A DNA stretch of 64,000 nucleotides from Kangiella aquimarina DSM 16071 (lineage in GTDB: Bacteria; Pseudomonadota; Gammaproteobacteria; Enterobacterales; Kangiellaceae). The notes under the pieces were generated by a model, which saw only the letters and a program-made list of their open reading frames with translations, had not been told where the DNA came from and made no database searches. This document shows positions 56,302-64,000 of the stretch, piece by piece; the stretch's first letter is position 1, and every line of letters starts with the position of its first letter. The DNA is taken from NCBI RefSeq assembly GCF_000374105.1, contig NZ_KB893651.1, positions 25,838-89,837 of the forward strand, in the 5' to 3' direction. The translations under genes were made by a program, and so were the position numbers.

Positions 56302-56850
56302 TTGACAAAAAATGACGATAATTTGATCTGGGTTGATCTGGAAATGACGGGATTGGACCCAGAAACTGATGTAGTTATTGAGATTGCAACTATTGTCACA
56401 GATAAGGATCTAAATATATTAGCGGAAGGTCCTGTCATCGCAATTCATCAGCCAGATGATGTGCTCGACAATATGAATGAATGGTGTGTCGTTCAGCATG
56501 GAAAGTCAGGATTAACTGAGCGTGTGCGTCAAAGCACCATTAATGAAAATGAAGCAAGTGAACTGACCTTGGAATTTTTGAAGCAGTGGGTAGATGAAGG
56601 CAAGTCGCCAATGTGCGGCAATAGTATCTGTCAGGATCGCCGCTTTATGGTCAAACACATGCCAAAGCTAGAGTCCTATTTCCACTATCGTCATATTGAC
56701 GTCAGTACTCTTAAAGAACTGGCGCGACGCTGGAAACCATCAATATTAAGCGGGCTGACCAAGGCAGCGACACACTTGGCGCTGGATGACATTCGAGAAT
56801 CGATTGAGGAGTGTCGTTATTACCGTGAGCATTTTATTGATCTGACATAG
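56302..56850 (+). CDS. orn: Oligoribonuclease
   Basis: 3'-5' exonuclease degrading di- to short oligoribonucleotides, essential in many gammaproteobacteria. 182 residues from TTG 56302 with AGGAG at 56291-56295; no in-frame ATG is near. DEDDh motifs: [19 protein letters not shown] and the His/Asp of [12 protein letters not shown]. Divergent from phhB. Confidence 0.95.
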   Translation: MTKNDDNLIWVDLEMTGLDPETDVVIEIATIVTDKDLNILAEGPVIAIHQPDDVLDNMNEWCVVQHGKSGLTERVRQSTINENEASELTLEFLKQWVDEGKSPMCGNSICQDRRFMVKHMPKLESYFHYRHIDVSTLKELARRWKPSILSGLTKAATHLALDDIRESIEECRYYREHFIDLT

Positions 56851-56887
56851 CGAGCCGCAGAGAACCAACATGCCCTAAGGAAAGTGT

Positions 56888-58396
56888 ATGCATCCGATAT
56901 TTACAGCAGACAGTATAAAAGTCATTGAGCAGGAAGCTGCCAAAGCGCAGGGTTTTGCCCTGTTTGAACTGATGGAGCGGGCTGGGCGAGCAGCATTTGA
57001 CTGTATGGAGCGGGAATGGCCGTTGGCACATCGGGTGGTGATAGTCACTGGCTCTGGTAACAATGCTGGCGATGGCCTGATAGTCGCTGGTCTTGCCCAG
57101 CGTGTGGGCATGCAGGTGACACTGGTACCGATAAAACCGCTGGATGAGCTTTCTGGCGATGCGGCAAGGGCGTGGCAACAAATCAAAGACAAGAACATCA
57201 ATATTAAAGAGCCGAGCCAGGCCATATTTGAGCAAGCTGATGTCATCGTTGATGCCTTGCTGGGAACGGGCTTTAAGGATCACTTGCGCGATGAGTATGC
57301 ACAAGTGATTGAGCAGATTAATCAATCGGGCATGCCAGTTCTGGCTTTAGATTTGCCAAGTGGCGTATATGCCGATACCGGTTTATGTGCTGAACCTCAT
57401 ATCAGAGCTGACCATACGGTCAGTTTTATTTTTTATAAAGTCTGTCAGGTAATGAATGAAGGACTCGCTGCCCAGGGCGAACTGCATCTGGCAACGCTGG
57501 GAGTCGGGCAGTCGCAGTTTTATCAGCAACGTCCCGTTGCGTGGAAGCAGTCCTATGCGGATGTTATTGATGAAATGCCAGAGCGTAGCGCGACAACCTA
57601 CAAGCAGGCGTGCGGACACTTGATGTGTATTGGCGGTGACTTCACTATGGGTGGTGCCATTATGCTGGCGACTGAAGCTGCGCTCCGAAGCGGCGCGGGA
57701 CTGGTAACGACATTCCTGCACCCAGACAATCGTAGTGCGGCTTTAGGCTTTTGCCCAGAAGCAATGTGGCATGGTGTAGCTTTTGAAGAGTTGAGTTTTA
57801 ACAGCTTAATTGAAATAAACCCCAAACAGTTTGATGCGATAGTGCTCGGTCCTGGGCTGGGTAGAAGTGAGTGGGCCCGACAGGTTTTTGAGCAAGCTTT
57901 CAGCTATGCAGTACAGCAGAAGCTACCTTGTCTCATAGATGGCGATGGACTTTTCTGGTTACAGAAGAGCATTGAGGAAAATGATAGTGTGACTTTGCCG
58001 CAGCCATTGATTTTGACTCCCCATATCGGTGAAGCAGCTCGACTGTTAAGCTGCGATACAGGCAAAGTCAGTAATGATAGAATCGCTGCTGCTAAAAACA
58101 TCGCCGTAAAATATCACTGTATTTGTTTATTAAAAGGTGCAGGAACGATCTTGGCTGATGGTCAACAGGTCGTCATAGCCGGTGGTGCTCATCCTGCCAT
58201 GGCAACAGCCGGGCTTGGTGATGTACTCAGTGGTCTGATTGGCTCTTTGGTGGTGCAGGGTATGTCAGGCTGGGATGCCGCAAGACTGGCTACCTCTATT
58301 CATTTTGCAGCTGGCGTTGAAGCGGCGGGCGATAGAACTCGAGGCATGTTGGCTTCCGAGTTGATTGAAACGATAAATTTTTTGGTTAACCGGTAA
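56888..58396 (+). CDS. nnr: Bifunctional NAD(P)H-hydrate repair enzyme
   Basis: 502 residues. N-terminal epimerase domain (YjeF_N) with GSGNNAGDGLIVAGLAQ, C-terminal ADP-dependent dehydratase (from about 235) with GGDFTMGGAIMLA, LTPHIGEAARLL and AGLGDVLSGLIG, the phosphate and ADP loops. Repairs hydrated NADH/NADPH. Overall order nnr-tsaE-amiC as in E. coli. Confidence 0.96.
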   Translation: MHPIFTADSIKVIEQEAAKAQGFALFELMERAGRAAFDCMEREWPLAHRVVIVTGSGNNAGDGLIVAGLAQRVGMQVTLVPIKPLDELSGDAARAWQQIKDKNINIKEPSQAIFEQADVIVDALLGTGFKDHLRDEYAQVIEQINQSGMPVLALDLPSGVYADTGLCAEPHIRADHTVSFIFYKVCQVMNEGLAAQGELHLATLGVGQSQFYQQRPVAWKQSYADVIDEMPERSATTYKQACGHLMCIGGDFTMGGAIMLATEAALRSGAGLVTTFLHPDNRSAALGFCPEAMWHGVAFEELSFNSLIEINPKQFDAIVLGPGLGRSEWARQVFEQAFSYAVQQKLPCLIDGDGLFWLQKSIEENDSVTLPQPLILTPHIGEAARLLSCDTGKVSNDRIAAAKNIAVKYHCICLLKGAGTILADGQQVVIAGGAHPAMATAGLGDVLSGLIGSLVVQGMSGWDAARLATSIHFAAGVEAAGDRTRGMLASELIETINFLVNR

Positions 58397-58426
58397 CTGG
58401 TTAACCTCTGTTTCGGATTTAAGTTG

Positions 58427-58906
58427 ATGCAGAATATTACAGTTGAATTAGTAGATGAGTCGCAAACCGTGCGTATGGGACAAAAACTGGCTGCCTGTAT
58501 CAAGGCACCAATGACGATTTACTTTGAGGGTGACCTTGGAGCCGGTAAAACCACACTAATTCGCGGTATTTTACGTGGCTTTGGCTACCAGGGAGCTACA
58601 AAAAGCCCTACTTACACCTTGGTAGAGCCTTATGAGCTAGTAGGTGTGTCCATTTACCACTTTGATCTTTATCGGTTAGCTGATCCTGAAGAACTGGAAT
58701 TTATCGGTATTCGGGAATATCAACAACCTGATTCCATTATGCTGATCGAGTGGCCAGAAAAGGGGCTGGGAATGATTCCACAGGCCGATTTAATGATAGA
58801 GTTGGATTATAATAATGATGGGCGAGTGGTAACCTTGTCTTCCGCTAATAGCCAGATTATGCAAAAACTGGAAAAAAGCTGTGATTTTATGCCAAAATCA
58901 AGCTAA
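58427..58906 (+). CDS. tsaE: tRNA threonylcarbamoyladenosine (t6A) biosynthesis ATPase TsaE
   Basis: 159 residues from ATG 58427 (TTG 58424 precedes it in frame). Walker A GDLGAGKTTLIRGILRG and the YHFDLYRLADPEEL segment are diagnostic. Regulates TsaD/TsaB in t6A modification of tRNAs reading ANN codons. Follows nnr by 30 bases. Confidence 0.95.
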   Translation: MQNITVELVDESQTVRMGQKLAACIKAPMTIYFEGDLGAGKTTLIRGILRGFGYQGATKSPTYTLVEPYELVGVSIYHFDLYRLADPEELEFIGIREYQQPDSIMLIEWPEKGLGMIPQADLMIELDYNNDGRVVTLSSANSQIMQKLEKSCDFMPKSS

Positions 58907-58938
58907 AGCACTGGGAATAAGTGACTAAATATAACGAT

Positions 58939-60261
58939 ATGATGAGAAAGTGGCTGACAATTACATTGAGCATATTAATGCTCACGCTTGGTATCTCCAT
59001 TGCACAAGCATCGGTGATCCAAAGCATGCGTTTCTGGCAATCGCCGGAATCGACTCGTGTTGTCCTTGATTTATCCTCACCCGTCACTCATGAAATCAGC
59101 ATCCTTGAAAACCCACACCGAATAGTCGTCGACATTCCTGGCGCAAACGTTAATGTTGATCTTAACCGTCTTGAAATTCAAAGCGATCTGGTCAAGCGGG
59201 TACGTAAAAGCAGCCCCCCTCGTGATGGTGTTCTGCGCCTGGTTCTTGATTTGAATAAAGCGGCCAAACCGAAGAGTTTCTCTCTTAAACCTTATCAAGA
59301 ATACGGCGATCGACTGGTGATTGATCTGTTTGATGAAAGTCGCGAGGAAGTTCAGCCTCCAGTTGCAGCTCAAGGAAGTGATCGCGATATCGTGGTTGCT
59401 GTTGATGCTGGACATGGTGGTGAAGACCCTGGTGCTATAGGCGGTCGCGGCACCAAGGAAAAAGATATTGTGCTGGCACTTTCTAAAGAGTTGGTTAAAG
59501 AACTCAATAAAGTAGAAGGTATTAAAGCTTTTCTGACCCGAACTGGCGATTATTATTTACCACACCGAAAAAGAACAGATTTAGCAAGATTGCAGCGAGC
59601 CGATCTGTTTGTATCAGTACACGCTGATGGCTTTAAGAGCCCTCGAGCAAAAGGTGCATCGGTTTGGGTTCTTAATTTGCACGGTGCCAAGTCTGAAGTA
59701 GCGCGCTGGATGCAGATGCAGGAAGAAAAGTCAGAACTGCTGGGTGGTGTTGACAGCTCTGTGGTTCTCTCAAATTACGATAACTCCGTTAAGTCTGTGC
59801 TGCTTGATTTGCAGATGGAGAATTCTATTACTGAAAGTACTAAGGTGGCTAACATTGTGCATGGTGCCATGAGTAAAGTGGTTCCTAAAATGCACAAAAA
59901 GCATGTCGAAGAAAACTCTTTGCTGGTACTTAAAAATCCAGACATTCCATCAATATTGGTTGAGCTAGGCTTCATTACCAACCCAGAAGAAGAAGCTTTA
60001 ATGAAGACATCGTCTTATCGACAAAAGTTAGCTCGTGGCGTTGGTGATGGCATTGTGGACTATTTTAAACAACACGCACCTGATGGAACTCTGTTTGCCG
60101 CGCGTTATCGTCAGAATATCTATCATGTGCAGCGAGGAGACAGCCTGATCAAGGTCGCTCGCCGATTTAATGTTTCAGTTAGAGATTTAAAGAGTGCCAA
60201 TCAGCTTTCTACCAATGTCGTTAAAATTGGCCAAAAACTGGTTATTCCAACTGCCGAATAA
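58939..60261 (+). CDS. amiC: N-acetylmuramoyl-L-alanine amidase (AmiB/AmiC type)
   Basis: 440 residues from ATG 58939; ATG 58942 and GTG 58921 are alternatives. Signal peptide ends AQA. AMIN domain (about 28-130) targets it to septal peptidoglycan; Amidase_3 domain with VAVDAGHGGEDPGAIG (zinc His), SVHADGF and SILVELGFITNPEEE; C-terminal LysM YHVQRGDSLIKVARRFNVS. LysM in this position suits AmiB. Needed for daughter-cell separation. Confidence 0.94.
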   Translation: MMRKWLTITLSILMLTLGISIAQASVIQSMRFWQSPESTRVVLDLSSPVTHEISILENPHRIVVDIPGANVNVDLNRLEIQSDLVKRVRKSSPPRDGVLRLVLDLNKAAKPKSFSLKPYQEYGDRLVIDLFDESREEVQPPVAAQGSDRDIVVAVDAGHGGEDPGAIGGRGTKEKDIVLALSKELVKELNKVEGIKAFLTRTGDYYLPHRKRTDLARLQRADLFVSVHADGFKSPRAKGASVWVLNLHGAKSEVARWMQMQEEKSELLGGVDSSVVLSNYDNSVKSVLLDLQMENSITESTKVANIVHGAMSKVVPKMHKKHVEENSLLVLKNPDIPSILVELGFITNPEEEALMKTSSYRQKLARGVGDGIVDYFKQHAPDGTLFAARYRQNIYHVQRGDSLIKVARRFNVSVRDLKSANQLSTNVVKIGQKLVIPTAE

Positions 60262-60303
60262 AATTTATTCGGTTTTTCTCTTTTTTATAAGTAAATTACT
60301 TTA

Positions 60304-62064
60304 ATGCCAATTCATAAGCTTTCTCCCTTAGTTGCCAACCAGATTGCTGCCGGCGAGGTCGTAGAGCGACCAGCATCAGTAGTGAAAGAATTACTGGAAA
60401 ATGCCATTGATGCCAAGGCAGATAGAATTCAAATTGATATTGAGCGTGGCGGGACTCGACTGATTCGAGTGACGGATAATGGTGAGGGGATCAGTCGTGA
60501 TGAATTGGAGCTTGCTTTGGCTCGTCATGCAACCAGTAAAATTGAGCACTCTGATGATCTGAAAGCCATCTATACACTAGGATTCCGTGGCGAGGCTTTG
60601 GCCAGTATCAGTTCTGTGGCAAAGCTCAAATTAAGTTCAAGGCCACAGGCGCAGGATATGGGGTGGTCGGCAATTGCTGAGGGCCTGGATATGCAGGTTA
60701 AACTGCAACCTCAGTCACTTCCAGCAGGAACCATCGTCGAAGTTCGAGATTTATTTTTTAACACTCCTGCGCGACAAAAATTTCTGCGAGCAGAACGTAC
60801 CGAATTTGTCCATATTGAAGAAACGGTTAAACGAATTGCCCTTGGCTCTCCTCACGTGGCCATTACATTGAGGCACAACAGCAAGGTCATCAAACGTGTG
60901 CCTGCGGCTCATAATCATGAACAGCATCAGCAGCGAATTGGTTCAATTCTTGGCGCTTCTTTTTTAAGAGAAGCCATTAAGTTAGACAGCTCAATTGAGT
61001 CTACGCGACTATATGGTTGGTTATCTCCAGTAGACTGGCATCAAAGTTCGAGTCTGGGACAATATGTGTTTGTGAATGGCCGTGCGGTACGTGACCGGAC
61101 GCTAAATCACGCTATTCGCCAGGCCTATCATGATCGGCTACCAGCAGGACGTATGCCTGCATATGTACTCTACTTGGAGCTGGAGGCCACTCAGGTTGAC
61201 GTTAATGTTCATCCGACTAAACATGAAGTACGTTTCTCCAATGGTCGTCAAGTTCATGATTTTATGAGCCGGGTGGTTGAAGAGGCTTTACTGGAGCAAA
61301 GCGACATTCTTGAGAATAGTCATGACGGCGGTAACAACCGCGAAACGCTTGTCTATATGAAGCCATCGCTGTCAGTAGTTCAGTCTCAAACTAAGGATGA
61401 CCCTTATTTCACACCACGCCAACAGGCAGGTGCTTTTGCAAAGCCGACAATTGATGAAGTCAATGAAAGAAGCCCGGCTGGATATGTACCACAACAGAAA
61501 AATCACTGGCCTCAGAAACCTAAATCTGATTTGAAACTTGCCAAAGGTGATTTCTGGCTATTGCATGACCGTTTGTTACTGCAACAGACAGAGCAAGGAA
61601 TAAATGCCTTAGACCTTAAAGCTTTTTTCTGCCAGTACATAAGTGACTGTTTGCAACAGGAATGGCAAGCTGGAGAGGTAAAACAGCGCCTGATGCTGTT
61701 TCCAATAAGACTGGGAATTCCAGTTGATAGTGTAAACGAAGACTTTATTGCCGATTGGCAGGCCGCAGGTTTTGATTTGACTCTGACAGGGCCCAAAACA
61801 CTGGTGGTCAGAAAAGTTCCAAGCTGCATTTCGCACCTAGACTTGCAGCAATGGCTACAGCAAGTTGTTTATGAGTCAGTCAGTAAAAGTTTAACCGTGG
61901 AAGACTTGCAGCGGGAACTCATTGAAACCCTGCCCGACAATTGGGCGCCACAAAGTCAAACTCATTGGCTAGAAGAGTTGGCTCATTTGCCATGGAGTGA
62001 ATCAAAGTTCTGTAAGCGCTATACTTCTGAACAGTTGCTGGAACTATTGATGAGTTCCCAGTAA
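60304..62064 (+). CDS. mutL: DNA mismatch repair protein MutL
   Basis: 586 residues (E. coli 615). GHKL ATPase motifs: LENAIDAKAD, DNGEGIS, GFRGEALASISSVAKL. C-terminal dimer domain from about 400. The DQHAxxE endonuclease motif is absent, so strand nicking should depend on MutH. Between amiC and miaA, the common order. Confidence 0.96.
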   Translation: MPIHKLSPLVANQIAAGEVVERPASVVKELLENAIDAKADRIQIDIERGGTRLIRVTDNGEGISRDELELALARHATSKIEHSDDLKAIYTLGFRGEALASISSVAKLKLSSRPQAQDMGWSAIAEGLDMQVKLQPQSLPAGTIVEVRDLFFNTPARQKFLRAERTEFVHIEETVKRIALGSPHVAITLRHNSKVIKRVPAAHNHEQHQQRIGSILGASFLREAIKLDSSIESTRLYGWLSPVDWHQSSSLGQYVFVNGRAVRDRTLNHAIRQAYHDRLPAGRMPAYVLYLELEATQVDVNVHPTKHEVRFSNGRQVHDFMSRVVEEALLEQSDILENSHDGGNNRETLVYMKPSLSVVQSQTKDDPYFTPRQQAGAFAKPTIDEVNERSPAGYVPQQKNHWPQKPKSDLKLAKGDFWLLHDRLLLQQTEQGINALDLKAFFCQYISDCLQQEWQAGEVKQRLMLFPIRLGIPVDSVNEDFIADWQAAGFDLTLTGPKTLVVRKVPSCISHLDLQQWLQQVVYESVSKSLTVEDLQRELIETLPDNWAPQSQTHWLEELAHLPWSESKFCKRYTSEQLLELLMSSQ

Positions 62065-62096
62065 TTTTTGTTATTTGAAGTTACAACCCTCTCAAT

Positions 62097-63065
62097 ATGC
62101 CAGGCCAATCAATGCACTCATCCAATAACACTCAAACAAAACCACTAGCCATTTTTATTATGGGGCCAACTGCTTCAGGCAAAACCGATTTGGCTATTGA
62201 ACTTGTGGAGCGTCTTAATGCTGAGATCATCAGTGTAGATTCGGCCATGGTTTATAAAGGAATGGATATTGGCTCTGCTAAACCGTCAGCAGAAGAGTTG
62301 GCCCGAGCTCCTCACCGATTGATAGATATTTGCGATCCTGCCGATCCCTATTCTGCTGCGCGCTTTCGTGATGATGCCTTGCGTGAAATGGAGGATATTG
62401 TAAGCCAGGGCAAGACTCCGTTGTTAGTTGGCGGAACCATGTTGTATTACAAGGCGCTATTGGAAGGGATGCACAACCTGCCGGACTCAAATCCGGAAGT
62501 GCGTGCTAACTTACAGCAACGACTGGAAAGCGAAGGTTTAGCCAGTTTGCATCAGGAGTTAGCCAAAATCGATCCTGAGTCGGCCAGCCGTATCCATGAA
62601 AATGATCCGCAACGGACTCTTCGAGCGTTGGAAGTTTATGAAATTACCGGCAAGCCTTTGAGTCAATTGCATGCTGAACAGGAACAGAATGATTTCCCAT
62701 ATCAAACCCTGCAGATTGCGCTGGCCCCTGACGATAGAAGCTATTTACACCAAAGAATTGAAAAGCGCTTTCACCAGATGATGGAGCAGGGATTCTTGCA
62801 GGAAGTTGAGTCGCTTTATGAGCGTGGCGATTTGCATCCTGACTTACCCTCTATTAAATCAGTAGGCTATCGGCAGATGTGGCAATACCTGGAAGGTGAG
62901 CTGCCCCTTGAAGAAGCTATTGAGCGCGGCATTATTGCGACCCGTCAGTTGGCCAAGCGTCAGTTTACCTGGCTCAGAAGTTGGAAAAACCTGAATTGGA
63001 TAGAGTCCAGGCAACCTATAGAGAGCCTATATAAAGAAACTGTCCAATTGTTAAATTCTATGTAA
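62097..63065 (+). CDS. miaA: tRNA dimethylallyltransferase
   Basis: Adds the isopentenyl group to A37 of UNN-reading tRNAs; substrate DMAPP comes from the pathway fed by dxs. 322 residues. P-loop [29 protein letters not shown] and [12 protein letters not shown] are conserved; ATG 62112 is a later alternative start. Followed by hfq after 184 bases. Confidence 0.97.
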   Translation: MPGQSMHSSNNTQTKPLAIFIMGPTASGKTDLAIELVERLNAEIISVDSAMVYKGMDIGSAKPSAEELARAPHRLIDICDPADPYSAARFRDDALREMEDIVSQGKTPLLVGGTMLYYKALLEGMHNLPDSNPEVRANLQQRLESEGLASLHQELAKIDPESASRIHENDPQRTLRALEVYEITGKPLSQLHAEQEQNDFPYQTLQIALAPDDRSYLHQRIEKRFHQMMEQGFLQEVESLYERGDLHPDLPSIKSVGYRQMWQYLEGELPLEEAIERGIIATRQLAKRQFTWLRSWKNLNWIESRQPIESLYKETVQLLNSM

Positions 63066-63249
63066 TGTGATGCTATCCTATTGATATACCTCGATCTGGG
63101 TGTTTAATTCGTGTACACTTTTAGCGAGCTTGAGCTTCAATGAGCTCGACTAAGATTTGATTTGTAGATATATAAATGAATTATTGATAAAGGCCTGAGT
63201 TAGAAGTGGCCCCAATAATGAAAATACATAAAACACACAGGAGAGAGCT

Positions 63250-63597
63250 ATGTCAAAAGGGCAATCACTACAAGACCCTTTCTTGAACGCATTACGTCGT
63301 GAGAAAGTGCCTGTCTCAATTTACCTCGTTAACGGCATTAAACTTCAAGGCCAGATTGAATCTTTCGATCAATTTGTCATTTTATTGAAAAATACTGTTA
63401 GCCAGATGGTTTACAAGCACGCAGTTTCAACGGTTGTTCCGATTCGCAATGTTCGTGGTCATTATGGCCAGAATGGCGATAACGGCAACGGTGGTCCAGG
63501 TAACGATCACAACATGGGTCCTCAGGGTGGCGGTATGGGCCCCGGTCCTATGACTGGTGGTGGCGGCTACGGTAGTGGACCAATGGGCGGAATGTAG
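63250..63597 (+). CDS. hfq: RNA chaperone Hfq
   Basis: Hexameric Sm-fold chaperone for sRNA-mRNA pairing. 115 residues. Core [38 protein letters not shown] and [14 protein letters not shown] are intact. The C-terminal tail of about 47 residues is Gly/Asn/Pro/Met-rich with repeats of GNGGPG and GGGMGPG, longer and more glycine-rich than E. coli's. AGGAGAGAG ribosome-binding site. Confidence 0.97.
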   Translation: MSKGQSLQDPFLNALRREKVPVSIYLVNGIKLQGQIESFDQFVILLKNTVSQMVYKHAVSTVVPIRNVRGHYGQNGDNGNGGPGNDHNMGPQGGGMGPGPMTGGGGYGSGPMGGM

Positions 63598-63632
63598 TTC
63601 TTAATTCCTACCAAAGCTAGCTGTTCTATATA

Positions 63633-63668
63633 AAAGCCATCTGCCGATTAATATCGGCCGGTGGCTTT
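63633..63668 (+). terminator. Hairpin after hfq, probable terminator
   Basis: AAAGCCA (63633-63639) with TGGCTTT (63662-63668) and inner GCCGAT (63643-63648) with ATCGGC (63653-63658). Strong stem; the T-run is poor (GTTGTGTT), so it may be leaky to hflX. Confidence 0.6.
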
Positions 63669-63756
63669 GTTGTGTTAAATTCTTTATGATTTATTCATCA
63701 ATTCCTTTCTTTACTTTGTATTCACAGCGAACAGGTTCGCATGTTGAGGTGATTTC

Positions 63757-64000
63757 TTGTTTGACCGACACAGTGGTGGCGAATCCGCCATTTTGGTACA
63801 TATTGATTTTCAGCAGTCTCTAAGCCAGGAGAAAAACCAGGAAGATTTACAGGAGTTTGTGGAGCTGGTTCGCTCCGCTGGTCTGGAAGTCATGGATATT
63901 ATCACTGCTAAACGTTCCAGCCCTGATCCCAAATTCTTTATTGGTAGCGGCAAAATTGATGAAATCAAAAGTGCCAAGCAGGCAACCAATGCCAATGTCA
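63757..64000 (+). CDS. hflX: Ribosome-splitting GTPase HflX (N-terminal part, runs off the window)
   Basis: First 81 codons and one base. TTG start at 63757 with TGAGGTG at 63744-63750, giving MFDRHSGGESAILVHIDF, matching the HflX N-terminal family start. DLQEFVELVRSAGLEVMDII and FFIGSGKIDEIKSAKQATNA are the N-domain conserved features; the GTPase domain lies outside. Order miaA-hfq-hflX is conserved. Confidence 0.93.
   Translation, partial: MFDRHSGGESAILVHIDFQQSLSQEKNQEDLQEFVELVRSAGLEVMDIITAKRSSPDPKFFIGSGKIDEIKSAKQATNANV

Noticed and set aside
1-64000. Transposase, integrase, CRISPR or toxin-antitoxin system
   Set aside because: Nothing of these types was seen in any frame or as repeat arrays.

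Overview
The window is an ordinary chromosomal segment of a gammaproteobacterium with moderate GC content. Evidence for this is the complete tuf / S10 / spc / alpha ribosomal super-cluster in gammaproteobacterial order, the psd-rsgA-orn and nnr-tsaE-amiC-mutL-miaA-hfq-hflX neighbourhoods, GreB, and a MutL without the endonuclease motif. The protein sequences fit a marine Oceanospirillales-type lineage such as Kangiella, but that assignment is from memory of the family and was not tested. No IS element, prophage, tRNA, rRNA or CRISPR was seen.

Layout. 1-14,290: end of tuf, then 29 ribosomal-protein genes plus secY and rpoA on the + strand. Promoters sit at the S10, spc and alpha boundaries, there is a terminator-like leader hairpin before rpsJ, and rplQ is split from rpoA by a terminator. 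14,300-17,800: small accessory genes (DUF1761 membrane protein, methyltransferase, zinc-type CDF exporter, degenerate receiver protein, transglycosylase-like lipoprotein). 17,900-26,570: glyA, nrdR and the riboflavin genes ribD-ribE-ribB(A), then ribH-nusB-thiL-pgpA, interrupted by an antisense SPFH/Band-7 gene. 26,620-29,630: dxs-ispA-xseB on the - strand (isoprenoid precursor synthesis plus exonuclease VII small subunit). 29,880-39,960: glnS, an AsmA-like protein, a DUF4097 exported protein, a methyltransferase, uup, an Smr-domain protein, a small unknown, an LpxR-type outer-membrane enzyme and greB. 40,350-44,470: a RegB/RegA-type redox two-component pair followed by a TonB-dependent receptor under a promoter overlapped by a Fur-box-like site. 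44,670-47,070: small conserved genes (DUF2889, YqcC, DksA/TraR-like, alkyltransferase-like, DUF937).

The most unusual part is 47,070-52,870. A near-consensus sigma-54 promoter (47,354-47,370) drives a 575-residue Cys-containing secreted protein. Upstream of it lie two 20-bp dyads of the same architecture (CTGTNNC-N6-GNAACAG, 75 bp apart centre to centre). Facing it are a secreted HExxHxxGxxH metalloprotease and a VpsR-like AAA+ enhancer-binding regulator whose GAFTGA loop reads GAFTNA. I infer a locally regulated extracellular module; its function is unknown.

53,090-64,000: cytochrome b561, psd, rsgA, phhB on the - strand, then orn, nnr, tsaE, amiC, mutL, miaA, hfq and the start of hflX on the + strand: phospholipid synthesis, ribosome maturation, RNA turnover, metabolite repair, cell-wall splitting, mismatch repair and tRNA/RNA regulation.
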